The notes below the pieces were generated by a model that did not search any database, was not told the DNA's origin, and worked only from the letters and a program-made list of their open reading frames with translations. From NCBI GenBank assembly GCA_043802745.1, contig JAZDKU010000022.1, positions 1 through 24,081 of the forward strand: a stretch of 24,081 bases of DNA, in the 5' to 3' direction. A program made the position numbers and the translations under genes. The DNA is from STD1-80 sp043802745 (GTDB taxonomy: Bacteria; Patescibacteriota; Minisyncoccia; Minisyncoccales; CG1-02-41-26). Of the stretch, positions 14,893 to 20,975 are shown piece by piece. The stretch's first letter is position 1; each line of letters opens with the position of its first letter.

Positions 14893-15294
14893 TTATTTTG
14901 TAGCCTTTCTAATGTCAATAGAAAGTTTAAAAGATTCTACCGCGAATCTTCCTTTAAGCTCGATTAGCTCTTTCTCGGTGCCAGAGGAAATGACTTGATC
15001 ACCCTCCTCTATGGCTTCGAGAACTTCTTTTGACTTATCCAAGCTCTTGAATACAGTATAAAGATCGTTTAGCCATTTCGTCCGCTCAACTAAGCTTTTG
15101 GGAAGACCCTTAGCCATTAAAACCATTTCAAATGCCTCTTTCTTGGGCTTCCTTCTTCGCTCCCCTCTTGCTTTCCGCTCTTTATCGTCTTTCCTTTGGG
15201 TTCGAGACCTTTTTTTTGTCCAACCCTTTATTTTTATCTTCCTCTTTTTGTCATCCTTTTTTGTCAGCCGAGTATTTCTCTTTTTCGTTCTCAT
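14893..15294 (-). CDS. Highly basic hypothetical protein
   Basis: A 133-residue protein. The first 53 residues are almost entirely Lys/Arg with scattered Thr/Asp and look disordered and nucleic-acid-binding; from about 54 on the sequence becomes a helical domain (FEMVLMAKGLPKSLVERTKW...). No family is recognised. It overlaps the stop of the preceding gene by ATGA and has its own strong Shine-Dalgarno, AAAGGAGAGG about 6 nt before the ATG, unlike most genes here. A hairpin terminator follows. It could be an RNA- or DNA-binding partner of the upstream protein, but nothing in the sequence proves this. Confidence 0.75.
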   Translation of the reverse strand: MRTKKRNTRLTKKDDKKRKIKIKGWTKKRSRTQRKDDKERKARGERRRKPKKEAFEMVLMAKGLPKSLVERTKWLNDLYTVFKSLDKSKEVLEAIEEGDQVISSGTEKELIELKGRFAVESFKLSIDIRKATK

Positions 15295-15902
15295 TTTATC
15301 CTCTCCTTTCCCGTGAGCTTTAAAAACTCCTCTTTTAAGTTTGTTGCATAAAAAACATCTTTTTGCCCCTCAGAATCAGCCAAAACAACATCCTTTGGAG
15401 TTATATCGGCCTCATTAAGAAGGAGTGGCTTTTCCGGTTTTGATGTCACAAGGCGAATAATCTCTAGATCATTTAGGCTTAAGCCATCGCAATCACTAAA
15501 AAAATGGCTTCTACTTCCAGAATAACAAAGCAGAGGAATACCCCACATAGCTTTCCAGTGCCCTATTATATTTCCATAAAGCTCCGATGTATCCCTGCAA
15601 ATCAACCCCCAATAAAATATTCTATAAACTCGAGTCGCACCACCATGGTTGTCATAAACTATTATATCAAATGTTTCCCCGCCAGGAATCTTAGAGAACT
15701 TAAATCTTTTTTTTGAGCCTTCTATTGCACTTTGAATATTGCTAGGGAAACGACTTAGCAAATTTTGTGCCTTTGGGGCACTATTGACTTTTATCTCTAG
15801 CACCCTTCCTTGCTCCAAAAATTTTGAAGGACATAAAAAAGAATCTATAACGATACCCTCAAAAAATTCGAACATTTTTTTGAACCGAAATAAGGCAAAC
15901 AT
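15291..15902 (-). CDS. Hypothetical protein with strong ribosome binding site
   Basis: A 203-residue soluble protein of unknown family. The start at 15902 (MFALFRFKKMF) is preferred over an in-frame ATG at 15941 because AAAGGAGGT lies 5 nt before it. The body alternates strands and helices: FDIIVYDNHGGATRVYRIFY, LICRDTSELYGNIIGHWKAMWG, LLCYSGSRSHFFSDCDG. The His/Cys/Trp-rich middle could hold a binding or catalytic site but I recognise none. The C-terminus overlaps the basic 133-aa gene by 4 nt. The leader upstream holds several hairpins (see separate entries), so translation or transcription may be controlled by RNA structure. Together the two genes form a two-gene unit with atypical translation signals. 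Confidence 0.75.
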   Translation of the reverse strand: MFALFRFKKMFEFFEGIVIDSFLCPSKFLEQGRVLEIKVNSAPKAQNLLSRFPSNIQSAIEGSKKRFKFSKIPGGETFDIIVYDNHGGATRVYRIFYWGLICRDTSELYGNIIGHWKAMWGIPLLCYSGSRSHFFSDCDGLSLNDLEIIRLVTSKPEKPLLLNEADITPKDVVLADSEGQKDVFYATNLKEEFLKLTGKERIK

Positions 15903-15907
15903 TATAT

Positions 15908-15916
15908 ACCTCCTTT
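15908..15916 (-). promoter_or_regulatory. Shine-Dalgarno site deciding the start at 15902
   Basis: AAAGGAGGT on the minus strand is a near-complete anti-16S complement, 5 nt before the ATG. Most other genes in the window have no such site. Confidence 0.8.
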
Positions 15917-15982
15917 GTTCGGACCGCCTTTTCAAAAGCATTGTTGCTCAAAAAATATCAAGGCCATCCCTGACATCTTCCG

Positions 15983-16116
15983 TCCTCAAAACGAGGATTT
16001 GCGGTGGCAGATGGGTCCAGATAGCTGGGCGCATTTGCCACCGCAAAAACTTTTTTAAATTTTAAAGAGCGCTTAAAAAGCTTTTTTAAGATTAGCCCCC
16101 ATCTTAGGCCAATCTT
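15983..16116. other. Structured intergenic region with three adjacent hairpins
   Basis: In the 282-bp space before the 203-aa gene there are: TCCTC/GAGGA (15983-15997); a long nested hairpin at 15998-16047, outer stem TTTGCGGTGGCA with TGCCACCGCAAA (12 bp perfect), then an ATG/CAT pair past one mismatch and an inner CCAG/CTGG; and AAGATTAGCC (16088-16097) with GGCCAATCTT (16107-16116), one mismatch. Between the last two is a near-palindrome around AAAAAGCTTTTT. A possible minus-strand promoter TTGATT-16-TAAGAT lies just above. The region may be the 5' leader of the two-gene unit or a separate RNA. Confidence 0.6.
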
Positions 16117-16135
16117 TATAAAAATCAAGTTAAAT

Positions 16136-16169
16136 AACCAAAAAACTCGGGGGGCCGAGGTTTTTGGTT
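16136..16169 (-). terminator. Terminator after the half-size MFS gene
   Basis: AACCAAAAAACTCGG (16136-16150) and CCGAGGTTTTTGGTT (16155-16169) form a 15-bp stem with one mismatched/wobble pair around a 4-nt loop; T-rich sequence is inside the 3' arm on the minus strand. Confidence 0.75.
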
Positions 16170-16184
16170 GGTTTAATTTTTTAT

Positions 16185-16796
16185 TTATATCTTATTATCT
16201 TTCTTTTTCAAAAAAGGGTATAAAAATAAAAGCAAAAAGGTTGCTAACACGCTTAAAAATCCAGCCATTAAAAAAATAACTTTAAAGCCAAAAGTGTCAG
16301 CTAATATCCCACCGATTGCGCTTCCAATAGCAACAGAAATTGTAAGGCCAACAGTGCTGTATAAGCTCCACTCAAAACCCTCAGATCCCCTATCCACATG
16401 GCGAGCAAAAATTCCATAATAAGCAGCTAATAAAAACGCCGCCCCAATCCCGCCAATAGCTGATAAAATATACAAGTGTAGAGAAGATTTAATAAAAATA
16501 AAGCCAAACGCATAAAGAATGCTAATGATCCCCCCAATTAGCATTACATAAAAATCATCTTTTTCCCCGATTTTCTTGTCCAAACGGCGAGCCAGAGGAA
16601 TTTGCACAATTGACTTAGCTACAGCAAACAATGCCACAGCAAACCCAACTGTTTTAAGCGTGGCACCAAATATAAAGTTAGTAACAAACACCGCCAGAAT
16701 CGGAGAAAATAACCCCCCGCTAACATTTACAACAAAAAGAAATAAAAGCAAAATCTGAATTACCTTATTTAATTTTATTTTTTTATTAATAGCCAT
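16185..16796 (-). CDS. Half-size MFS-type membrane protein (six helices)
   Basis: A 203-residue membrane protein with about six hydrophobic helices and a cytoplasmic loop IPLARRLDKKIGEKDD between helices 2 and 3, matching the MFS signature (G-x-L-a-D-r-x-G-r-k/r) of loop 2-3. Typical MFS transporters have 12 helices, so this is a half-size protein that would need to dimerise. The frame begins and ends cleanly with a terminator after it, so it looks like an intact small protein and not a truncated gene; proteins of this kind occur in CPR genomes. The substrate cannot be told. It is divergent from the 7TM sensor gene with only 47 bp between start codons. Confidence 0.85.
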   Translation of the reverse strand: MAINKKIKLNKVIQILLLFLFVVNVSGGLFSPILAVFVTNFIFGATLKTVGFAVALFAVAKSIVQIPLARRLDKKIGEKDDFYVMLIGGIISILYAFGFIFIKSSLHLYILSAIGGIGAAFLLAAYYGIFARHVDRGSEGFEWSLYSTVGLTISVAIGSAIGGILADTFGFKVIFLMAGFLSVLATFLLLFLYPFLKKKDNKI

Positions 16797-16805
16797 TATT
16801 TTATC

Positions 16806-16835
16806 TTATCAAAAAAATTATAAATAGTGTATAAT
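16806..16835 (+). promoter_or_regulatory. Promoter of the 7TM sensor gene, predicted leaderless
   Basis: TTATCA (16806-16811) and TATAAT (16830-16835) are spaced by 18 nt. Transcription would start near 16842, 1-2 nt before the ATG at 16844, so the mRNA would have essentially no leader. Confidence 0.55.
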
Positions 16836-16843
16836 AACTTAAT

Positions 16844-17935
16844 ATGATTATCTTAGCTGCTATTATTTTGGTGGCTGGGCTGATAAATCTTGTTTTAGTA
16901 GCGTTGGCTCTAACAAGTAAGCCTCGGGGAAAAATCCATTATTTGTTTAGCGGATTCCTTTTGGTTTTTGCTTTCTGGATATTTACTAACTTTTTACTAA
17001 TTACATTCCCTTCTCCTTTCTGGATAAAAACCACTTATGCTATGGGGTTTCTGGCAGCCTTGAGTGCCCTTTTCTGGATTTGGAAAATATGTGACAAAAA
17101 AATTACCTTAGTTAAAATTGCTATTGTTTCTGCTTTGGCATGTTTTGCTTTATTTGCTTGTTACTTTCTATTAGTTATCTCTCCACACAGCGGCCAAGAA
17201 ATAAGCCAAGCCTACGAAGGAAGCGTAGAATATCCGGGAAACGAAACTTTTTTCTTAGCTTATTTTCTCTCTTTAGCTGTTATTTTTATTATTCTTATTT
17301 CAACATTAGCTCTTGGCTACAAAAAGGCTAAAGATATTAAAAAGAAGCAAATTGGTTATGTTCTAATCGGCATTTCCGTAAATATTTTTTGTATCATCGT
17401 ATCAAACTCTATCTTTCCCTATTTAAAGCTCTACCGCTTAGTGCCTATTTTTGATAGCCCAAGCTCTTTATTTTTTTCTGGCTTTTCTCTTTTAGCCATT
17501 AGTAAATACCGGCTTCTAGAGACTAAAGTTGTTTTAACAGAAATTTTAGTTGTTATTACCGGTCTTGTCTTGTTTACGCTTCCTTTTTTAATGGACACAC
17601 CAATGCTCATAGCTTTTACCGCAATAGTTTTTGCTATTTTTTGTATATTTGGATATATTTTAGTTAAAAACGCCATCAAAGAAACTCATTACAAAGAAAC
17701 TTTAGAAAAAGAGGTTAGCTCGCGAACCGAAGAGCTGCAAATTGCTAGAATTAAAGCAGAGGCTCGCACTGAAGAAGCGGAAAAGGCAAAAATTTTAGCT
17801 GAACAAAGAATGCAAGAAATAAACAAAAAAAAAGAGGAACTAGAAAAATTTTACAAACTCACGGTTGGGCGCGAACTAAAAATGGTTGAACTAAAGAAAA
17901 AAATTAACCAGCAAGCGCCCCCAAGTCTAAAGTAA
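16844..17935 (+). CDS. 7TM sensor protein with coiled-coil tail, kinase domain absent
   Basis: A 363-residue membrane protein. Residues 1 to about 275 contain seven or eight hydrophobic helices in the pattern of the N-terminal 7TM region of membrane histidine kinases (IGYVLIGISVNIFCIIVSN, then LLAISKYRLLE). From about 276 to 355 a long coiled coil follows (VSSRTEELQIARIKAEARTE...) and the protein ends with YKLTVGRELKMVELKKKINQ. HisKA and HATPase domains that normally follow are absent. The GREL-type tail matches that of the PAS protein at 581-1075, so both may dock to the same partner (inference). It is divergent from the half-size MFS gene; its last 32 bp overlap the convergent ABC-F gene. 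Confidence 0.85.
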   Translation: MIILAAIILVAGLINLVLVALALTSKPRGKIHYLFSGFLLVFAFWIFTNFLLITFPSPFWIKTTYAMGFLAALSALFWIWKICDKKITLVKIAIVSALACFALFACYFLLVISPHSGQEISQAYEGSVEYPGNETFFLAYFLSLAVIFIILISTLALGYKKAKDIKKKQIGYVLIGISVNIFCIIVSNSIFPYLKLYRLVPIFDSPSSLFFSGFSLLAISKYRLLETKVVLTEILVVITGLVLFTLPFLMDTPMLIAFTAIVFAIFCIFGYILVKNAIKETHYKETLEKEVSSRTEELQIARIKAEARTEEAEKAKILAEQRMQEINKKKEELEKFYKLTVGRELKMVELKKKINQQAPPSLK

Positions 17936-19367
17936 AATCTATTCTTATTTTTTCCACAAAATCTTTGGCATGGCTCACCAATATCATCGCCCCCTCAAAG
18001 TCATTAATAGCTTTGGCAATTACGGGAATATGGCGAAAATTAATATGGTTTGTTGGCTCATCTAAAATAAGTAAGCCCGGCTTTTCTAAGGCAATAGCAG
18101 CAAAAGCCACCAACCCTTTTTGGCCTTCAGACAAAGACCCTATTTTAGCCTTTAGAACTTCAGCATCTAAAAGAAATCCAGCCGCGTGCACTCTTAAGCC
18201 CTGCTCTGTGCCTTCCCTCCCCATGGCGTTCTCAAGCGCTTGATACACAGTTGCGTTAAAATCCAAGTTTGAAAAGTCCTGCCTGTAGTATCCGATTTTA
18301 ACGCCATCTTTAATGTGCTCTCCTTTTGCTTTTCCTGCAGATAATTTTTCTAAAAGCGTGGTTTTGCCAATGCCATTTGGTCCAATCAAAAGAAGCCTCT
18401 CCTTCTTATTTAAGGTTACATTGACTTCTTTTTCTATAATTTTATTTTTTATTAAAATTGCCACTGAATTTAATTGCAAAATTACACCACCAATATCTTT
18501 TTGCGATGGAATAATAAATTTTTTTATTGTTTTATCTTCGCGCCGTAAGTCAACAACCTCGTTCTCTAGCTTTTTAACTTCTTTTCTCATAGTTGAGGCC
18601 ACATCTCTTAAGTGCCCGCCTTTTTGCGCAAAAAAGCCAGCTTGTTTTTTTCTATTAAGAATATCCCTTTCTAGCCTAACGTTTGCCATGCGCTCCCTTT
18701 CCAAGCGCATTTTTATTTCGCGAACAACCGAAAAATAATCGCCCTTATATTGCTCAACTTTTTTTGAAAAAATATCCAAATACAGGACGCCTTGAGTAAA
18801 AGTATTTAAAAAGTCAGCGTCATGAGAAATAACAATACAAGTTTTTGCATACTCAATAATAAATTTTGTTAAGTGAGAAATACCCTCTTTGTCTAAATTA
18901 TTAGTTGGCTCATCTAATAAAAGTATGTCTGGGCCTTGGATTAAAGCTGAAGCTAAAAGAACTCTCGCTCCTTGCCCCCCAGAAAGGCTTTTAATTATTT
19001 TGTTATGAGGAATAGCCAGGTTAACTACTTCTAAAACATTGTCTATTCTTTTATCAATATCGTAGACTTTATTTTGGAAACGCTTTTCAAAAAATTCTTT
19101 TATAGTTAAATCCAATTCTTCGCGAGGAATTACTTGCTTGGCTGTGGCTATTGTTATGTCCTGGCCCACATTAACCGAACCCGAGCTTGATTTTAATTCT
19201 CCAGATATTAGTTGAAAAATTGTGCTTTTACCAGCACCATTCTGCCCCATTAATGCAATCTTTGAATTTTTACGCACCGAAAAACTAGCCTCGTTTAAGA
19301 TAGGCTTGTTTTGGCTCCATTCAAAAGAAACCTCTTTGAATCTTATTATTGTTTCGTCGGTTGACAT
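17904..19367 (-). CDS. ABC-F family ATPase
   Basis: A 487-residue soluble protein with two ABC domains and no membrane part. First domain: Walker A GQNGAGKST at 41-49, signature LSGGQ at 128-132, LDEPTNNLD at 151-159. A charged linker of about 100 residues (about 190-290, helical, with MRLERERMANVRLERD) corresponds to the ribosome-contacting P-site tRNA interaction region. Second domain: GPNGIGKTT at 329-337, signature LSEGQ at 412-416, DEPTNHI at 436-442. ABC-F proteins act on ribosomes in translation or antibiotic protection; the subgroup cannot be fixed here. The 3' end overlaps the convergent sensor gene by 32 bp. A strong hairpin terminator lies just upstream of the start. Confidence 0.95.
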   Translation of the reverse strand: MSTDETIIRFKEVSFEWSQNKPILNEASFSVRKNSKIALMGQNGAGKSTIFQLISGELKSSSGSVNVGQDITIATAKQVIPREELDLTIKEFFEKRFQNKVYDIDKRIDNVLEVVNLAIPHNKIIKSLSGGQGARVLLASALIQGPDILLLDEPTNNLDKEGISHLTKFIIEYAKTCIVISHDADFLNTFTQGVLYLDIFSKKVEQYKGDYFSVVREIKMRLERERMANVRLERDILNRKKQAGFFAQKGGHLRDVASTMRKEVKKLENEVVDLRREDKTIKKFIIPSQKDIGGVILQLNSVAILIKNKIIEKEVNVTLNKKERLLLIGPNGIGKTTLLEKLSAGKAKGEHIKDGVKIGYYRQDFSNLDFNATVYQALENAMGREGTEQGLRVHAAGFLLDAEVLKAKIGSLSEGQKGLVAFAAIALEKPGLLILDEPTNHINFRHIPVIAKAINDFEGAMILVSHAKDFVEKIRIDFTLDLGALAG

Positions 19368-19384
19368 CTTAATATATTAACATA

Positions 19385-19445
19385 AAAAACCGTCCCGGGG
19401 GCCCGACTGAGCTTGGTCGAAGGCCCTGTCGAGGGACGGCTTTTT
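19385..19445 (-). terminator. Terminator with nested hairpin after the 46-aa gene
   Basis: On the minus strand AAAAAGCCGTCCC and GGGACGGTTTTTT form the outer stem with a T-run directly after it. The loop is itself structured (GGGCC with GGCCC, then GAC with GTC) and contains CTGAGCTTGGTCGAAGG, which looks like a dispersed palindromic repeat. Confidence 0.8.
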
Positions 19446-19459
19446 AAAAAATTTTATTT

Positions 19460-19600
19460 TTATTTACGCTTTTTGTTTTTATTTTTGCTCTCCTTTTCTT
19501 TCTTTGTAGCCAACATAACCTTTTTTATTTCCAGCCTCTTTTTAGTTTTATGGGAATGCGTTTTTCGCACCTTGCCCACCCCATTTGCTCTTTTTGCCAT
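19460..19600 (-). CDS. 46-residue Lys/Arg-rich small protein
   Basis: A short frame starting MAKRANGVGKVRKTHSHKTK and continuing as a very basic helix (KKRLEIKKVMLATKKEKESK) to a Lys-rich end. About half of the residues are Lys or Arg. It is too short for usual gene finders but is supported by a promoter-like TATACT upstream, a tandem hairpin element next to the start, and a strong terminator 15 nt after its stop. The composition recalls small ribosomal or nucleic-acid-binding proteins; I do not recognise the family. The same element precedes the other Lys-rich gene at 20299-20667. Confidence 0.65.
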   Translation of the reverse strand: MAKRANGVGKVRKTHSHKTKKRLEIKKVMLATKKEKESKNKNKKRK

Positions 19601-19637
19601 ATATTTTTCAGCCTTAGGCTGACCCGCCTTGGGCGGG
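19601..19637 (-). repeat. Tandem-hairpin element, copy 1, abutting a start codon
   Basis: Read on the minus strand: CCCGCC/GGCGGG hairpin (3-nt loop), then CAGCC/GGCTG hairpin (3-nt loop), then AAAAATAT and the ATG. It matches copy 2 at 20668-20705 except for one base in the second loop and one A in the A-run. A TATACT at 19654-19659 would place it in the 5' leader of the 46-aa gene. Confidence 0.8.
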
Positions 19638-19653
19638 AGTTAATTACCTTTTA

Positions 19654-19678
19654 AGTATAGCATAAAATATGTTATAAT
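19654..19678. promoter_or_regulatory. Divergent -10 boxes between the 46-aa gene and yggT
   Basis: Minus strand TATACT (19654-19659) faces the 46-aa gene; plus strand TATAAT (19673-19678) faces yggT. The matching -35 boxes are weak. The yggT leader would be about 50 nt with a small TGTGG/CCACA hairpin. Confidence 0.45.
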
Positions 19679-19734
19679 TAAATTGTAGTTAAATATGTGG
19701 CAATAGTCGTAACCACAAATTAAATTAAAAAAAT

Positions 19735-20088
19735 ATGAATTCGTATAACTCTCCGTCTACAAAGCCATTGTACCGTGGCACGCAAATTGTTTGGTATATT
19801 TTAGGCATCTTTGAAGTGCTACTAGCATTTAGATTTATTTTAAAACTACTTGCCGCCAACCCTTCAGCTGGTTTTTCTAGCTTTATTTACAACGTAAGCT
19901 ATCCTTTTGCCGCTCCTTTTCTCGCTGTCTTTCATATTTCAAAAATAGCGGGCAGTATTTTTGAATGGACCACCCTTTTAGCCATGCTTGTCTACTGGTT
20001 AATTGCCTGGGGTATTGTTAAGCTATTTTTTATGAGCAAAACAGTATCCACACCCGAAGCTGCAGCCAAATTAGAAGATAAAAAATAA
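19735..20088 (+). CDS. YggT-family membrane protein
   Basis: A 117-residue membrane protein. Two hydrophobic regions are seen at about 17-40 (IVWYILGIFEVLLAFRFILKLL) and 75-100 (TTLLAMLVYWLIAWGIVKLFF), with the family motif FRFILKLLAANPSAGFSSFIYNVSYPFAAPF split across about 32-62. YggT/Ycf19 proteins are linked to osmotic stress and membrane or division-site organisation, but the molecular role is unclear. The C-terminal tail is charged (AAAKLEDKK). No Shine-Dalgarno is visible. The lmo0937-type gene follows after 3 nt, so they form one transcript ending at a terminator. Confidence 0.92.
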   Translation: MNSYNSPSTKPLYRGTQIVWYILGIFEVLLAFRFILKLLAANPSAGFSSFIYNVSYPFAAPFLAVFHISKIAGSIFEWTTLLAMLVYWLIAWGIVKLFFMSKTVSTPEAAAKLEDKK

Positions 20089-20091
20089 TTT

Positions 20092-20241
20092 ATGCTAACC
20101 GCAATTGCAATAATTTTAGTTATTCTCTGGATCCTCGGATTAGTCACTGCCCATACAATTGGAGGATTTATCCATATCCTTCTTGTTATAGCAATAATCA
20201 TGGTTTTGATACGATTAATCAGGGGGCAAAAAGTACTATAA
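20092..20241 (+). CDS. lmo0937-family (DUF5670) small membrane protein
   Basis: A 49-residue protein. It has two hydrophobic helices: AIAIILVILWILGLVT and GFIHILLVIAIIMVLIRLI, ending RGQKVL. This size and the W-x-L-G-x-V-T plus GGFIHxLLVIA pattern are typical of the lmo0937/DUF5670 family of short stress-associated membrane proteins, function unknown. It lies 3 nt after yggT and is followed by a clear terminator, so it is the second gene of that transcript. No ribosome binding site is seen apart from translational coupling to yggT. Confidence 0.88.
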   Translation: MLTAIAIILVILWILGLVTAHTIGGFIHILLVIAIIMVLIRLIRGQKVL

Positions 20242-20257
20242 GAACATTCTTAAGATA

Positions 20258-20292
20258 AACTAAAAAACCTTTTCAAAAAAGGTTTTTTAGTT
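20258..20292. terminator. Bidirectional terminator
   Basis: AACTAAAAAACCTTTT (20258-20273) and AAAAGGTTTTTTAGTT (20277-20292) form a 16-bp perfect stem with a 3-nt loop and internal A/T tracts suited to both strands. It separates the lmo0937-type gene from the convergent 122-aa gene. Confidence 0.85.
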
Positions 20293-20298
20293 ATCGTG

Positions 20299-20667
20299 TT
20301 ACTTTTTGCGTTTTGCAGGTTTTTTTGCACAAGTAATAGTTTGCCAGTGCTTTTTTAAGTCTTTAGCTAATTCAACTATTTCTTCGTGGTTAGCCTTCTT
20401 GCTTCTCTCATACTGCAAAGCCACAGAGTCAATGATTTTGTGATAGACTGGCTCACTAACTTCACGAGCTGTTTCAAGCTTTTCTATAACATCGCCCTTC
20501 ATTTTGATGGCCCAAGCCTTAGTATGTTTTTGATTTGTTTTTCCTTTGGGTCCAAAGAAAAAATAAGCTGTGGCTGCTAAGCCAGCTAAGCTAGCACCCA
20601 GAATAGCCCCGCCCATTACGCTTGAAGCATTCGAACCGCTCTTTTTGATTGTTTTTTTTGTTGTCAT
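20299..20667 (-). CDS. YtxH-like membrane-anchored protein
   Basis: A 122-residue protein. A short basic N-terminus (MTTKKTIKK) precedes a small-residue-rich hydrophobic segment at about 17-38 (VMGGAILGASLAGLAATAYFFF) and a cytoplasmic helical domain rich in Lys/Glu, with KAWAIKMKGDVIEKLETARE and the tail KKPAKRKK. The layout matches YtxH/gas-vesicle-like stress proteins and is common in Parcubacteria. The function is unknown. The start codon is preceded directly by the tandem-hairpin element (copy 2), which is shared with the 46-aa gene. A bidirectional terminator follows. Confidence 0.8.
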   Translation of the reverse strand: MTTKKTIKKSGSNASSVMGGAILGASLAGLAATAYFFFGPKGKTNQKHTKAWAIKMKGDVIEKLETAREVSEPVYHKIIDSVALQYERSKKANHEEIVELAKDLKKHWQTITCAKKPAKRKK

Positions 20668-20705
20668 ATATTTTTTCAGCCATAGGCTGACCCGCCTTGG
20701 GCGGG
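20668..20705 (-). repeat. Tandem-hairpin element, copy 2, abutting a start codon
   Basis: Same organisation as copy 1 at 19601-19637: CCCGCC/GGCGGG hairpin, CAGCC/GGCTG hairpin, A-run, TAT, then ATG. It lies between the stop of the 86-aa gene and the start of the YtxH-like gene and could act as terminator for the former or leader for the latter. Confidence 0.8.
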
Positions 20706-20710
20706 ATTTT

Positions 20711-20971
20711 TTATTTACGACTTTTTTTGCGACTTTTCTTTGGCAAAGGAAAGAATATCCGAAAAACTATATTGTTTTCTAAACGTTCCCTTAGTTCCAT
20801 AATAAATTCTTCTGATTCCTTAAAACCACCCTTAAGCGCTTTTGAAATTTTATATAAAATTTTCCCTGCTTTAATTAGATAAAACAAAAGAATAGAAATT
20901 AAAATCGTTAGCACGACCGTTGCCACCGAAGATATAAGAAAGAAAACATCTGCTTTTATTAATGACTCCAT
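20711..20971 (-). CDS. Small single-pass membrane protein
   Basis: An 86-residue protein: MESLIKADVFFLIS starts a hydrophobic helix at about 8-36, then a basic amphipathic part (GKILYKISKALKGGFKES) and a Lys/Arg tail (PKKSRKKSRK). The start at 20971 is chosen because it lies just after the stop of the protease gene (4 nt gap); a further ATG at 20992 would overlap that gene. The family resembles small DUF948-like membrane proteins but is not certain. It is the last gene of the kinase-regulator-PilM-protease operon and is followed by the tandem-hairpin element. Confidence 0.75.
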   Translation of the reverse strand: MESLIKADVFFLISSVATVVLTILISILLFYLIKAGKILYKISKALKGGFKESEEFIMELRERLENNIVFRIFFPLPKKSRKKSRK

Positions 20972-20975
20972 AATT

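Noticed and set aside
16185..16796. MFS gene as a truncated pseudogene
   Set aside because: Clean start and stop, terminator directly after, and no second-half remnant in the neighbouring sequence.
19413..19622. Hydrophobic 69-codon plus-strand frame
   Set aside because: It is the complement of the Lys-rich 46-aa gene (Lys codons read as Phe/Leu), and it spans the terminator and the hairpin element.
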